A stretch of 5,314 nucleotides of DNA from CAYMCQ01 sp964389025 (GTDB lineage: Bacteria; Verrucomicrobiota; Verrucomicrobiia; Limisphaerales; CAYMCQ01): contig CAYMCQ010000132.1 in assembly GCA_964389025.1 (NCBI GenBank), positions 1 to 5,314 on the forward strand. Reading direction: 5' to 3'. Below the pieces are notes generated by a model. It did no database searches and had not been told where the DNA came from. It saw only the letters and a list, made by a program, of their open reading frames with translations. Position 1 is the stretch's first letter. Each line of letters opens with the position of its first letter. Below are positions 1 through 5,314 of this stretch, piece after piece. Position numbers and translations under genes: made by a program.

Positions 1-54
1 CTCTGACCCTCACCCACAAACCCCGTTCAATCGTTTTTCAACAACTTGTTAACC

Positions 55-60
55 GGAGGT
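55..60 (+). promoter_or_regulatory. Orphan Shine-Dalgarno-like GGAGGT far from any start codon
   Basis: GGAGGT would be a strong ribosome binding site, but the uppS ATG is about 55 nt downstream. No ATG or GTG lies at a suitable distance. The nearest alternative start, TTG at 76-78, reaches a stop at 97-99. It is either a chance match or the displaced binding site of an ancestral, shorter leader. Confidence 0.25.
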
Positions 61-79
61 TTCATTTTTTCATTTTTGA

Positions 80-106
80 AATCAGCGCAATCCGCGTAAT
101 CTGCGG
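80..106 (+). repeat. Three tandem 9-nt units, consensus AATCNGCGN, abutting uppS
   Basis: The units are AATCAGCGC (80-88), AATCCGCGT (89-97) and AATCTGCGG (98-106), followed by TCAAGAAA and the uppS ATG at 115. The in-frame TAA at 97-99 that fixes the uppS start lies across the second and third units. I recall similar strings between genes in Verrucomicrobiota and related metagenomic DNA, but could not check this. The repeat occupies the place where a ribosome binding site would be expected. Confidence 0.7.
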
Positions 107-114
107 TCAAGAAA

Positions 115-849
115 ATGAGTTCAGTTCCTCATCTCAGCGCCGAAGCCAAAGCCAATTTGCCACGGCACGTCGCCGTCATCATGGACGGCAACGGGCGCTG
201 GGCGAAGGAACGGCATTTGCCGCGCGTCGAGGGACATCGCGCGGGCGCGGAATCGGCACGCATCATCATCCGCACGGCGGGCGAGCTGGGCATCAAGTAT
301 CTCACGCTCTACGCGTTCTCGGTCGAGAATTGGAACCGCCCGAAGGATGAAGTGGACGCGCTGATGAAATATCTCATCCACTATCTCAAGACCGAGACGC
401 CGGAGTTGAACAAGAACAACGTGAAACTCGCAGTCATCGGGCAAATCTGGCGGTTGCCGGAAAACGTGCAGGATCATCTGAAAAAATCCATCGCGACGCT
501 TTCGAAGAACAACGGGCTGACTTTGATCATGGCGTTGAGTTACGGCGGTCGCACGGAAATCGTGGACGCCGTCCGCGGCATCGCGCAGAAAGTGAAGCAG
601 GGCAAACTCGATCCCGCCGACATTAACGAGCAAGTTTTCGCGCAGCATCTTTACACCAGCAATTTTCCCGACCCGGACGTTTTGATCCGCACCAGCGGCG
701 AAATGCGCGTGAGCAATTTCCTTCTCTGGCAAATTTCCTACGCGGAACTGGTCATCACACCCACGCTCTGGCCGGATTTCCGCAAGGCGCAATTTTTCGC
801 GGCGCTGGAGGAATATGTGCGGCGGCATCGCAGGTTTGGCGGGCTGTGA
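115..849 (+). CDS. uppS: Isoprenyl transferase (undecaprenyl diphosphate synthase)
   Basis: This cis-prenyltransferase adds IPP units to farnesyl diphosphate to make undecaprenyl diphosphate, the carrier for peptidoglycan and other surface polymers. It acts in the cytosol or at the inner membrane face. The 244 residues match the usual length of about 230-255. HVAVIMDGNGRWA (18-30) holds the catalytic Asp24 and the P-loop-like diphosphate site. GH (40-41), LYAFSVENWNRP (65-76), SYGGR (142-146), RTSGE (192-196) with Arg198, SNFLLWQ (200-206) and the Mg-binding Glu211 in YAE are all present, and the protein ends in the family's RRFGG. ATG 115 is the only start after the in-frame TAA at 97-99. 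No Shine-Dalgarno sequence is seen. It is probably the first gene of the cluster visible here. Product chain length cannot be read from sequence alone, so a shorter-chain cis-prenyltransferase is not excluded. Confidence 0.96.
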   Translation: MSSVPHLSAEAKANLPRHVAVIMDGNGRWAKERHLPRVEGHRAGAESARIIIRTAGELGIKYLTLYAFSVENWNRPKDEVDALMKYLIHYLKTETPELNKNNVKLAVIGQIWRLPENVQDHLKKSIATLSKNNGLTLIMALSYGGRTEIVDAVRGIAQKVKQGKLDPADINEQVFAQHLYTSNFPDPDVLIRTSGEMRVSNFLLWQISYAELVITPTLWPDFRKAQFFAALEEYVRRHRRFGGL

Positions 850-916
850 GATTTGCGATTTACGCCCCGGATGTTAATTCGCTACCCTCTGGCCGACCGC
901 ACGTAAATCGTAAATC
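850..916 (+). repeat. Inverted repeat filling the uppS-cdsA spacer
   Basis: The left arm GATTTGCGATTTACG (850-864) begins directly after the uppS stop. The right arm CGTAAATCGTAAATC (902-916) ends 2 nt before the cdsA ATG. The arms are complementary at 14 of 15 positions, and the exception (G855 with T911) would be a G-U wobble in RNA. The loop is 37 nt. Each arm is itself two 7-nt units (GATTTGC-GATTTAC and CGTAAAT-CGTAAAT). No T-run follows, so it does not look like an intrinsic terminator. The in-frame TAA upstream of cdsA (904-906) lies inside the right arm. Confidence 0.75.
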
Positions 917-918
917 GA

Positions 919-1857
919 ATGCCTGAACCAATTCCCACAACCATCGCGCCGTTTTCCAAAGGAAAAATCCTTTTGCGCCGGCTGGTGAGTTTCGTTTTCC
1001 TTTGGGGCATCGTCATTGCCGCGCTCTTCTTCGCTCCCAAACTGATTTCAGATTACACGTTTCTTGTTTTCATGCTCCTGCTCGCGGGATTTGGCCTCAA
1101 AGAATTTTACGGGCTGGTCGCCAAGCGCGAGATTCGTTGCTTCAATGTCTGGGGAATCATCGGCGGACTTCTGCTGATGACCGGAACGTTTTTCCATTTT
1201 CAGGGCGTGCTCGGCATCGCGGATTCGCCGGCGCGCGTGAATGATTTTGAAACCGGCTTTCTGATTCTGTTCGTGCTTGGTCTGTGTCTCCGTCAATTTT
1301 TTTCGCGGAGCAGCACGGCGGGAATTCTCGCCATCTCAACTACGCTGTTCGGCCTGATGTATGTGCCGTGGCTGCTGAACTTCATCCAGAAAATCAACTT
1401 CTTCCATTTCGCCGACCCGCTCGCGAAGGACGCCGGGACATTTTACGTCCTCTACTTCATCGTTGTGACGAAGTTCAGCGACACCGGCGCGTATGCAGTC
1501 GGCTCACTCATCGGCAGGCACAAGATGATTCCGCGCATCAGCCCCGGCAAGACGTGGGAAGGTTTCGGCGGCGCGATCGTGGTTTCCACGCTCGCCAGCT
1601 TTATTTTTTTCAAACTCGCCGGACCGCAGCGACTCGTCGGCATGACCGCGCTTCACGCCGTGATTCTCGGGATCATCCTCAGCGTCTGCGCCGTCGTCGG
1701 CGATTTGATCGAGTCCATCTTCAAACGCGAGGCTGGCGTGAAGGATTCCGGAAAATCTTTTCCCGGCATCGGCGGAATCCTCGACTTGCTGGATAGTTTG
1801 CTGTTCAATGCGCCCATCATGTATCTGTATTTGCGGCACGTCCTGACGCATCCGTAA
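919..1857 (+). CDS. cdsA: Phosphatidate cytidylyltransferase (CDP-diacylglycerol synthase)
   Basis: This integral inner-membrane enzyme converts phosphatidic acid and CTP to CDP-diacylglycerol and diphosphate, the branch point of phospholipid synthesis. The 312 residues contain about eight or nine hydrophobic segments (roughly 22-40, 46-66, 76-96, 112-126, 136-156, 173-195, 217-232, 243-263, 293-308). The conserved C-terminal half is clear: KFSDTGAYAVGSLIGR (185-200), SPGKTWEGFGG (208-218), GDLIES (261-266), and the family signature from Ser266 to Asp292 with KR (269-270), KDSG (275-278), PG (282-283), GG (285-286) and both Asp289 and Asp292. Two signature positions differ from the classical pattern: His is Ile284 and Arg is Leu290. 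ATG 919 follows an in-frame TAA at 904-906, with no other start between them and no Shine-Dalgarno sequence. Its place between uppS and dxr supports the call. Confidence 0.95.
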   Translation: MPEPIPTTIAPFSKGKILLRRLVSFVFLWGIVIAALFFAPKLISDYTFLVFMLLLAGFGLKEFYGLVAKREIRCFNVWGIIGGLLLMTGTFFHFQGVLGIADSPARVNDFETGFLILFVLGLCLRQFFSRSSTAGILAISTTLFGLMYVPWLLNFIQKINFFHFADPLAKDAGTFYVLYFIVVTKFSDTGAYAVGSLIGRHKMIPRISPGKTWEGFGGAIVVSTLASFIFFKLAGPQRLVGMTALHAVILGIILSVCAVVGDLIESIFKREAGVKDSGKSFPGIGGILDLLDSLLFNAPIMYLYLRHVLTHP

Positions 1858-1998
1858 ACCACGAATGGACAGGAATGAACACGAAGAGTTCCGACACGGA
1901 TTCCACCAGTGATCACAAATTAAAAATCAATCCATGCTAATTCGTGAAATTCGTGTCAAAGATTTTTCATCCGTGTGCATCTGTGTCCATTCGTGGTT
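1857..1998 (+). repeat. Palindromic spacer element of phased CACGAAT / ATTCGTG heptamers
   Basis: A perfect 15-bp inverted repeat bounds the cdsA-dxr spacer: AACCACGAATGGACA (1857-1871) and TGTCCATTCGTGGTT (1984-1998). Complementarity continues imperfectly inward for about 15 more bases. The left half holds CACGAAT-like heptamers starting at 1860, 1870 (CAGGAAT), 1880 (CACGAAG) and 1895 (CACGGAT). The right half holds ATTCGTG-like heptamers starting at 1940, 1949, 1969 (ATCCGTG), 1979 (ATCTGTG) and 1989. Most steps are 9-10 or 20 nt. An 8-bp palindrome GTGATCAC lies between them at 1909-1916. The first base of the left arm is the last base of the cdsA stop codon, and the right arm ends with the TAA (1998-2000) in frame with dxr. 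There is no open reading frame or T-run terminator. I recall related strings in verrucomicrobial spacers, unverified. Confidence 0.8.
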
Positions 1999-2009
1999 AA
2001 AAATCTGAA

Positions 2010-3146
2010 ATGAAGAACGTCGTTTTACTTGGCAGCACCGGCTCCATCGGCACGAGCACCATCAAAGTCGCTGAAGATTTGCCGGACAAAATCCGGCTCA
2101 TCGGGCTGGCGGCGGGAAATAATCTGGAACTGCTAGTCGAGCAGACGCGCAAGTTTCAGCCGGCGGCGATTTCCTTGATGAGTCTGGAAAAAGCGAAGGC
2201 GGCCCGCGACCTTCTTGGAATGACGACGAACGTTTTCGCGGGCGAGGAAGGCTTGATCAAACTCGCCACGCTTCCCGCCGCCGACATCGTATTGATCGCC
2301 ATCGTCGGCACTGCGGGTTTGCAACCGGCGCTTGCGGCCATCCGCGCAGGCAAAGACATCGCAGTGGCATCGAAAGAAATTCTCGTGATGGCTGGAGAAA
2401 TCGTGATGAACGAAGCGCGCAAACATGGCGTTCAGGTTCTGGCCGTAGACAGCGAACACTCCGCGATATTTCAGTGTCTTGATGGCAAACCATCATCGTC
2501 AGTTCGCAAACTTTGGCTCACCGCGAGCGGCGGGCCGTTTCGCCAAACGCCAAAAGAAGATTTTCCGAACATCACCGTCGAGCGTGCGCTTAGACATCCC
2601 TCGTGGGTCATGGGCACAAAAATCACGATTGATTCTGCCACACTGTTCAACAAAGGGCTGGAGATGATCGAGGCGCGCTGGCTTTTCGACATCGAGATGG
2701 CGCGCGTCAGCGTCGTCGTCCATCCGCAAAGCATCATCCACTCAATGGTGGAGTTCGTTGACGGCTCGATGCTCGCGCAACTTTCCACGCCGGACATGTG
2801 TCTGCCCATCCAATACGCGCTGACATATCCCGACCGCGCTGCAAGCGATCGAGTGCAAACCAATCTCGCCAAACTCGGGAAACTGGATTTCGAGGAGCCA
2901 GACACTGAAAGATTCCCAGCTTTGAATTTGGCGCGCCGTGCCGGAGAAATCGGCGGAACGTTGCCAGCAGTCTTGAACGCTGCGAATGAAATTGCGGTCG
3001 AAGCCTTCGTGAAACGCAAAATCAATTTCCCTCAGATCACCGAAACCGTCCGCCGGACGATGGACGCGCACAAAGTCGTTCCGCATCCGACGCTGGAGCA
3101 AATCCTTGAAGCTGACGCGTGGGCGCGGCGCGAGGCGGCACTTTGA
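2010..3146 (+). CDS. dxr: 1-deoxy-D-xylulose 5-phosphate reductoisomerase
   Basis: This cytosolic enzyme carries out the first committed step of the MEP pathway: NADPH-dependent rearrangement and reduction of DXP to 2-C-methyl-D-erythritol 4-phosphate. It is the target of fosmidomycin. The 378 residues are slightly shorter than E. coli Dxr (398). The N-terminal Rossmann domain starts with GSTGSIG (8-14). ASKE (120-123) corresponds to the usual ANKE, with Ser in place of Asn. Metal ligands are Asp147 and Glu149 in DSEHSAIFQ, and Glu218 in NKGLE (214-218). SGGPF (173-177), HPSWVMG (196-202) with the substrate-site His196, and VHPQSIIHSMVEF (237-249) follow, then the C-terminal helical domain with NAANE (323-327). 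ATG 2010 is the only start after the in-frame TAA at 1998-2000. No Shine-Dalgarno sequence is visible, and the start lies about 11 nt after the palindromic repeat. Confidence 0.97.
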   Translation: MKNVVLLGSTGSIGTSTIKVAEDLPDKIRLIGLAAGNNLELLVEQTRKFQPAAISLMSLEKAKAARDLLGMTTNVFAGEEGLIKLATLPAADIVLIAIVGTAGLQPALAAIRAGKDIAVASKEILVMAGEIVMNEARKHGVQVLAVDSEHSAIFQCLDGKPSSSVRKLWLTASGGPFRQTPKEDFPNITVERALRHPSWVMGTKITIDSATLFNKGLEMIEARWLFDIEMARVSVVVHPQSIIHSMVEFVDGSMLAQLSTPDMCLPIQYALTYPDRAASDRVQTNLAKLGKLDFEEPDTERFPALNLARRAGEIGGTLPAVLNAANEIAVEAFVKRKINFPQITETVRRTMDAHKVVPHPTLEQILEADAWARREAAL

Positions 3147-3150
3147 TTCA

Positions 3151-3178
3151 TTGCAGCCAGCCGATTCACTGATATATT
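3151..3178 (+). promoter_or_regulatory. Possible sigma-70-type promoter ahead of rseP
   Basis: TTGCAG (3151-3156) and TATATT (3173-3178) are separated by 16 nt. The -10 matches TATAAT at five of six positions, but the -35 matches TTGACA at only three. It lies directly after the dxr stop and about 40 nt before the rseP start. The spacing allows a separate transcript for rseP-ispG. A chance match in this AT-richer spacer is possible. Confidence 0.3.
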
Positions 3179-3184
3179 CACCGC

Positions 3185-3197
3185 GCCCTGATTGGGC
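3185..3197 (+). other. Small hairpin GCCC-TGATT-GGGC in the rseP leader
   Basis: A 4-bp GC stem with a 5-nt loop lies 20 nt upstream of the rseP ATG. It is too short and lacks a T-run, so I do not call it a terminator. The rest of the spacer (3147-3217) holds near-identical 9-mers GATTCATTG (3145-3153) and GATTCACTG (3163-3171), and no repeat of the types seen before the other genes. Confidence 0.2.
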
Positions 3198-3217
3198 AAT
3201 TCGATAGAAAGCAAATC

Positions 3218-4624
3218 ATGATTCAAATTCTCAACTGGTTATATGTCATCTCTGCCGTCGTGTTTTTGTTCGGCTGCGCCGTGTTCGTCCACGAGTTCGG
3301 CCATTACTGGGTCGCGCGGCGTCTCGGAATGAAGGTCGAGGCCTTCGCCATTGGTTTCGGCCCGAAGATTTGGGGCTGGACGAAGGACGGCATCGAATAT
3401 TCCGTGCGCTGGATACCCGCCGGTGGTTTCGTAAAACTTCCGCAGATGGTCACGTCCGAAGCGCTCGAAGGGAAGGCCGATTCTGGCGAAAAAATTCCTC
3501 CCGCCGCACCGCTCGCGAAAATTCTCGTCGCCTTCGCAGGCCCGCTGATGAACGTCATCTTCGCGTTTGTCGTCGCGGGAATTATTTATCTCGTCGGACT
3601 TCCCGTTCCGGTGAATCCGCCAATCATCGGCTACGTAGAGCCGGGTTCAGCGGAAGCAAAACTGGGGATCGTCGAAGGCGACAAAATTGTGGAAGTGGAC
3701 GGCAAGCAGATCAAAGGCTGGGACGATGTGCAGACGGCGACAATCCTTGCGCGCACGAACGTGCTTCCGGTCGTCGTCGAGCATGAAGGTGTCCGCAAGA
3801 CGCATCATCTCACGGCGACAGTCAGCGACGCTATCGGTTTGAAAGTTTTGAATCTTGACCCTCGCGATCATCCTGTCATCAAAAGTGTCAAAGCCGGCAT
3901 GGCCGCTGAAGCCGCAGGTCTCAAAGAAGGCGACGAGATTATTTCCTTTGGGAAAGTTCCGCTCGTCAGCCGCGAACAATTCATCAAGTTGATCCAGGAG
4001 CGCGCCGGCCAGCCGACTGAGCTGGCGTTCAAGCGTGAAAACGAAAAGCGTTCCATCACCATCACACCGCGCGAAAATCCCACGACGAAAAAGGGATTCA
4101 TCGGCGCGGAAATCGGCGGCAGCGCGAAAGTCGTCTATCTCGTCCAGCGCCCCGGCCCGACTCCGTGGGCGCAAGTCTCGGATGTTTTCGACAAGACGGT
4201 AAGCACCTTCAGCGCACTGATACATTCCAAACAGACTGGAGTCGGCGCGAAAGATTTGTCCGGGCCGGTCGGGATTTTCGCGTTGCTCGCTTCACAGGTG
4301 AACGCCGATTATCGCCTCGCGCTCAGTTTCTTTGTCCTGCTGAGCATCAACCTCGCGATGATCAACCTGCTTCCGATTCCCGTTCTCGACGGCGGGCACA
4401 TTCTCATGGCGGTCATCGAAAAGATCCGCCGCCGTCCGCTTCCCCAAAAGTTTGTCGAATACGTCACGACTGGTTTCGCCGTCTTGCTGATCTCGTTCAT
4501 GCTCTACGTGACGTATTTTGACTTCATGCGGTTTCGGCTTTTCAAGGCGCTTTTCAACCGCGAGACCCAGATCGAGCAACAGGAAGCTCCACCGCAGCCA
4601 GCGCCAATACCGAGCCAGCAATGA
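3218..4624 (+). CDS. rseP: Site-2 intramembrane zinc metalloprotease with two PDZ domains
   Basis: In E. coli this inner-membrane protease cuts the anti-sigma factor RseA after DegS and clears signal-peptide remnants. The substrate here is unknown. The 468 residues compare with 450 in E. coli RseP. The zinc site HEFGH (25-29) is at the end of the first membrane segment (about 7-28). AGPLMN (107-112) marks the second segment (about 101-125). Tandem PDZ domains span roughly 136-205 and 215-285, each with a GLxEGD/GIxEGD-type turn (150-155 and 234-239). The SGPVGI motif (348-353) and the LDG third zinc ligand Asp391 in NLLPIPVLDGG (383-393) follow, then a last membrane segment near 415-437. Two PDZ domains match the Gram-negative architecture; B. 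subtilis RasP has one. The tail (452-468) is rich in Pro and Gln. ATG 3218 places the HEFGH correctly; only a weak AGAAAG lies upstream. The stop overlaps the ispG start. Confidence 0.95.
   Translation: MIQILNWLYVISAVVFLFGCAVFVHEFGHYWVARRLGMKVEAFAIGFGPKIWGWTKDGIEYSVRWIPAGGFVKLPQMVTSEALEGKADSGEKIPPAAPLAKILVAFAGPLMNVIFAFVVAGIIYLVGLPVPVNPPIIGYVEPGSAEAKLGIVEGDKIVEVDGKQIKGWDDVQTATILARTNVLPVVVEHEGVRKTHHLTATVSDAIGLKVLNLDPRDHPVIKSVKAGMAAEAAGLKEGDEIISFGKVPLVSREQFIKLIQERAGQPTELAFKRENEKRSITITPRENPTTKKGFIGAEIGGSAKVVYLVQRPGPTPWAQVSDVFDKTVSTFSALIHSKQTGVGAKDLSGPVGIFALLASQVNADYRLALSFFVLLSINLAMINLLPIPVLDGGHILMAVIEKIRRRPLPQKFVEYVTTGFAVLLISFMLYVTYFDFMRFRLFKALFNRETQIEQQEAPPQPAPIPSQQ
4621..4624 (+). promoter_or_regulatory. 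ATGA stop-start overlap joining rseP and ispG
   Basis: The ispG ATG (4621-4623) overlaps the rseP TGA (4622-4624). No Shine-Dalgarno sequence lies in the preceding 20 nt, so ispG translation is probably coupled to termination on rseP. This is the only tight junction in the window, the other gaps being 69-152 nt. Confidence 0.8.
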
Positions 4625-5314
4625 AATATTGCGAGTCGCCCTACCTCTACAAACGCCGCAAGACCCGCGAAGTCGTCGTGGGCGACCCGGCGCGCGGCGG
4701 CGTCATCATTGGCGGCGTGCATCCGGTCGTCGTGCAATCCATGCTCACGTGCGACACGATGGATACGGCGGAGTCCGTGAAGCAGACGCTGGAACTTGTC
4801 GCCGTCGGCTGCCAGATCGTCCGCATCACCGCGCCGACGGTGAAAGACGCGGCGAATTTGCAGAACATCGTCCGCGAGCTTCGCGCGCGCGGATGCAACG
4901 TGCCGATCGTCGCCGACATTCATTTTAAGCCTGATGCCGCGATGGAAGCGGCCAAGTGGGTGGAAATGGTCCGCGTCAATCCCGGCAACTACGCCGATTC
5001 CAAAAAATTCGCAGTCAAGGAATACACCGATGAGCAATACCTCGCCGAGTTGAAGCGCATTGAGGAAAAGTTCACCCCGCTCGTGAAGTTGTGCAAGGGA
5101 TTGAACCGCGCGCTTCGCATCGGCACGAACCACGGCTCGCTCAGCGACCGCATCATGAATCGCTTCGGCGACACGCCGCTCGGAATGGTCGAGAGCGCGC
5201 TGGAATTCGCCCGCATCGCGCGCAAGCATGACTTCCACAACTTCAAGTTCTCGATGAAATCGTCCAACCCCAAGGTGATGATCGAGTGCTACCGGCTGCT
5301 GGTTGCCCGGCTGG
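4621..5314 (+). CDS. ispG: 4-hydroxy-3-methylbut-2-enyl diphosphate synthase, long type, 5' part
   Basis: IspG (GcpE) is the [4Fe-4S] enzyme that reductively opens MEcPP to HMBPP, the step before IspH in the MEP pathway. The frame is open from ATG 4621 to the window edge, giving 231 residues of the N-terminal TIM barrel; the C-terminal cluster-binding domain with its Cys ligands is outside. VVVQSML (36-42), PIVADIHF (95-102), VRVNPGNYAD (117-126), IGTNHGSLSDR (167-177) and the ECYRLLVAR stretch (222-230) identify the family. Between NPGN and RIGTN there are roughly 20 more residues than in E. coli IspG. This linker, together with YTDEQY (135-140) and the SMKSSNP stretch (211-217), resembles plant and Chlamydia long-form enzymes, which carry an extra domain after the barrel. 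The full protein is therefore probably 600 residues or more (inference). The start is fixed by the good N-terminal match YCESPYLYKRR (3-13) and the ATGA junction. Confidence 0.95.
   Translation, partial: MKYCESPYLYKRRKTREVVVGDPARGGVIIGGVHPVVVQSMLTCDTMDTAESVKQTLELVAVGCQIVRITAPTVKDAANLQNIVRELRARGCNVPIVADIHFKPDAAMEAAKWVEMVRVNPGNYADSKKFAVKEYTDEQYLAELKRIEEKFTPLVKLCKGLNRALRIGTNHGSLSDRIMNRFGDTPLGMVESALEFARIARKHDFHNFKFSMKSSNPKVMIECYRLLVARL

Larger units (their letters stand above)
1..114 (+). other. Non-coding leader upstream of uppS
   Basis: I see no gene here. The stretch is richer in A and T than the genes around it. It holds a small palindrome (AACAA, 1 nt, TTGTT at 40-50), an isolated GGAGGT at 55-60, a tandem 8-mer TCATTTTT (62-69 and 70-77), and then the 9-nt repeat units listed separately. 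No convincing -35/-10 pair is visible. In many bacteria frr and pyrH precede uppS, but no end of such a gene can be recognised in these 114 nt, so what lies upstream is unknown. Confidence 0.6.

Noticed and set aside
121..828. Long open frame on the - strand opposite uppS
   Set aside because: It mirrors uppS almost exactly, has no recognisable family motif, and is explained by codon bias on the coding strand.
850..916. Intrinsic terminator after uppS
   Set aside because: The stem is AT-rich, the loop is 37 nt, no T-run follows the right arm, and the cdsA start comes 2 nt later.
1857..1998. CRISPR-like array in the cdsA-dxr spacer
   Set aside because: The repeated motif is only 7 nt, degenerate and spaced about 10 nt apart in both orientations. 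There are no spacers of 25-40 nt.
1858..2009. Riboswitch upstream of dxr
   Set aside because: No conserved core of a known riboswitch class is recognisable, and the sequence is accounted for by iterated heptamers.
3647..4225. 192-codon open frame on the - strand opposite the rseP PDZ region
   Set aside because: It is a shadow of rseP with no motifs and no start context.
4504..5238. 244-codon open frame on the - strand opposite the end of rseP and ispG
   Set aside because: It crosses two well-supported genes on the + strand. Its composition (rich in Arg, His, Asp and Ala) is typical of an antisense shadow, with no known domain.
1..5314. A novel defence, mobile or biosynthetic system
   Set aside because: All five genes belong to well-known core families in a conserved order, with no transposase, integrase, toxin or unassigned gene.

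Overview
The window is a stretch of bacterial housekeeping DNA. Five genes lie head to tail on the + strand: uppS, cdsA, dxr, rseP and the 5' part of ispG, which runs off the right edge. No gene on the - strand can be supported. The gene set and protein features suggest a Gram-negative-type bacterium of the PVC group, most likely Verrucomicrobiota (inference). The reasons are an RseP with two PDZ domains, an IspG of the long plant/Chlamydia-like type, a CdsA signature with PVC-like substitutions, and spacers filled with short iterated motifs (CACGAAT / ATTCGTG and AATCNGCG types) of a kind I recall from verrucomicrobial genomes but cannot check here.

Layout. Positions 1-114 are a non-coding leader ending in three 9-nt repeat units just before uppS. 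uppS (115-849) is followed by a 69-nt spacer that is largely an inverted repeat, then cdsA (919-1857). A 152-nt spacer bounded by a perfect 15-bp inverted repeat precedes dxr (2010-3146). A 71-nt spacer with a possible promoter leads to rseP (3218-4624). rseP overlaps ispG (from 4621) by an ATGA junction.

How the genes work together. Dxr and IspG are the second and penultimate-stage enzymes of the MEP pathway, which makes IPP and DMAPP. UppS polymerises IPP onto farnesyl diphosphate to give undecaprenyl diphosphate, the lipid carrier for peptidoglycan and other surface polymers. CdsA makes CDP-diacylglycerol for phospholipids. RseP is a site-2 intramembrane protease that in other bacteria links envelope state to transcription. 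The cluster is therefore an envelope and isoprenoid supply unit. The order uppS-cdsA-dxr-rseP is a widely conserved one, and ispG directly after rseP is also known from other phyla.

No undescribed protein system is visible. The unusual material is in the spacers. Three of the four upstream regions carry three different short-period repeat elements that end 2 to 9 nt before the start codon, supply the in-frame stop upstream of it, and leave no room for a recognisable Shine-Dalgarno sequence.
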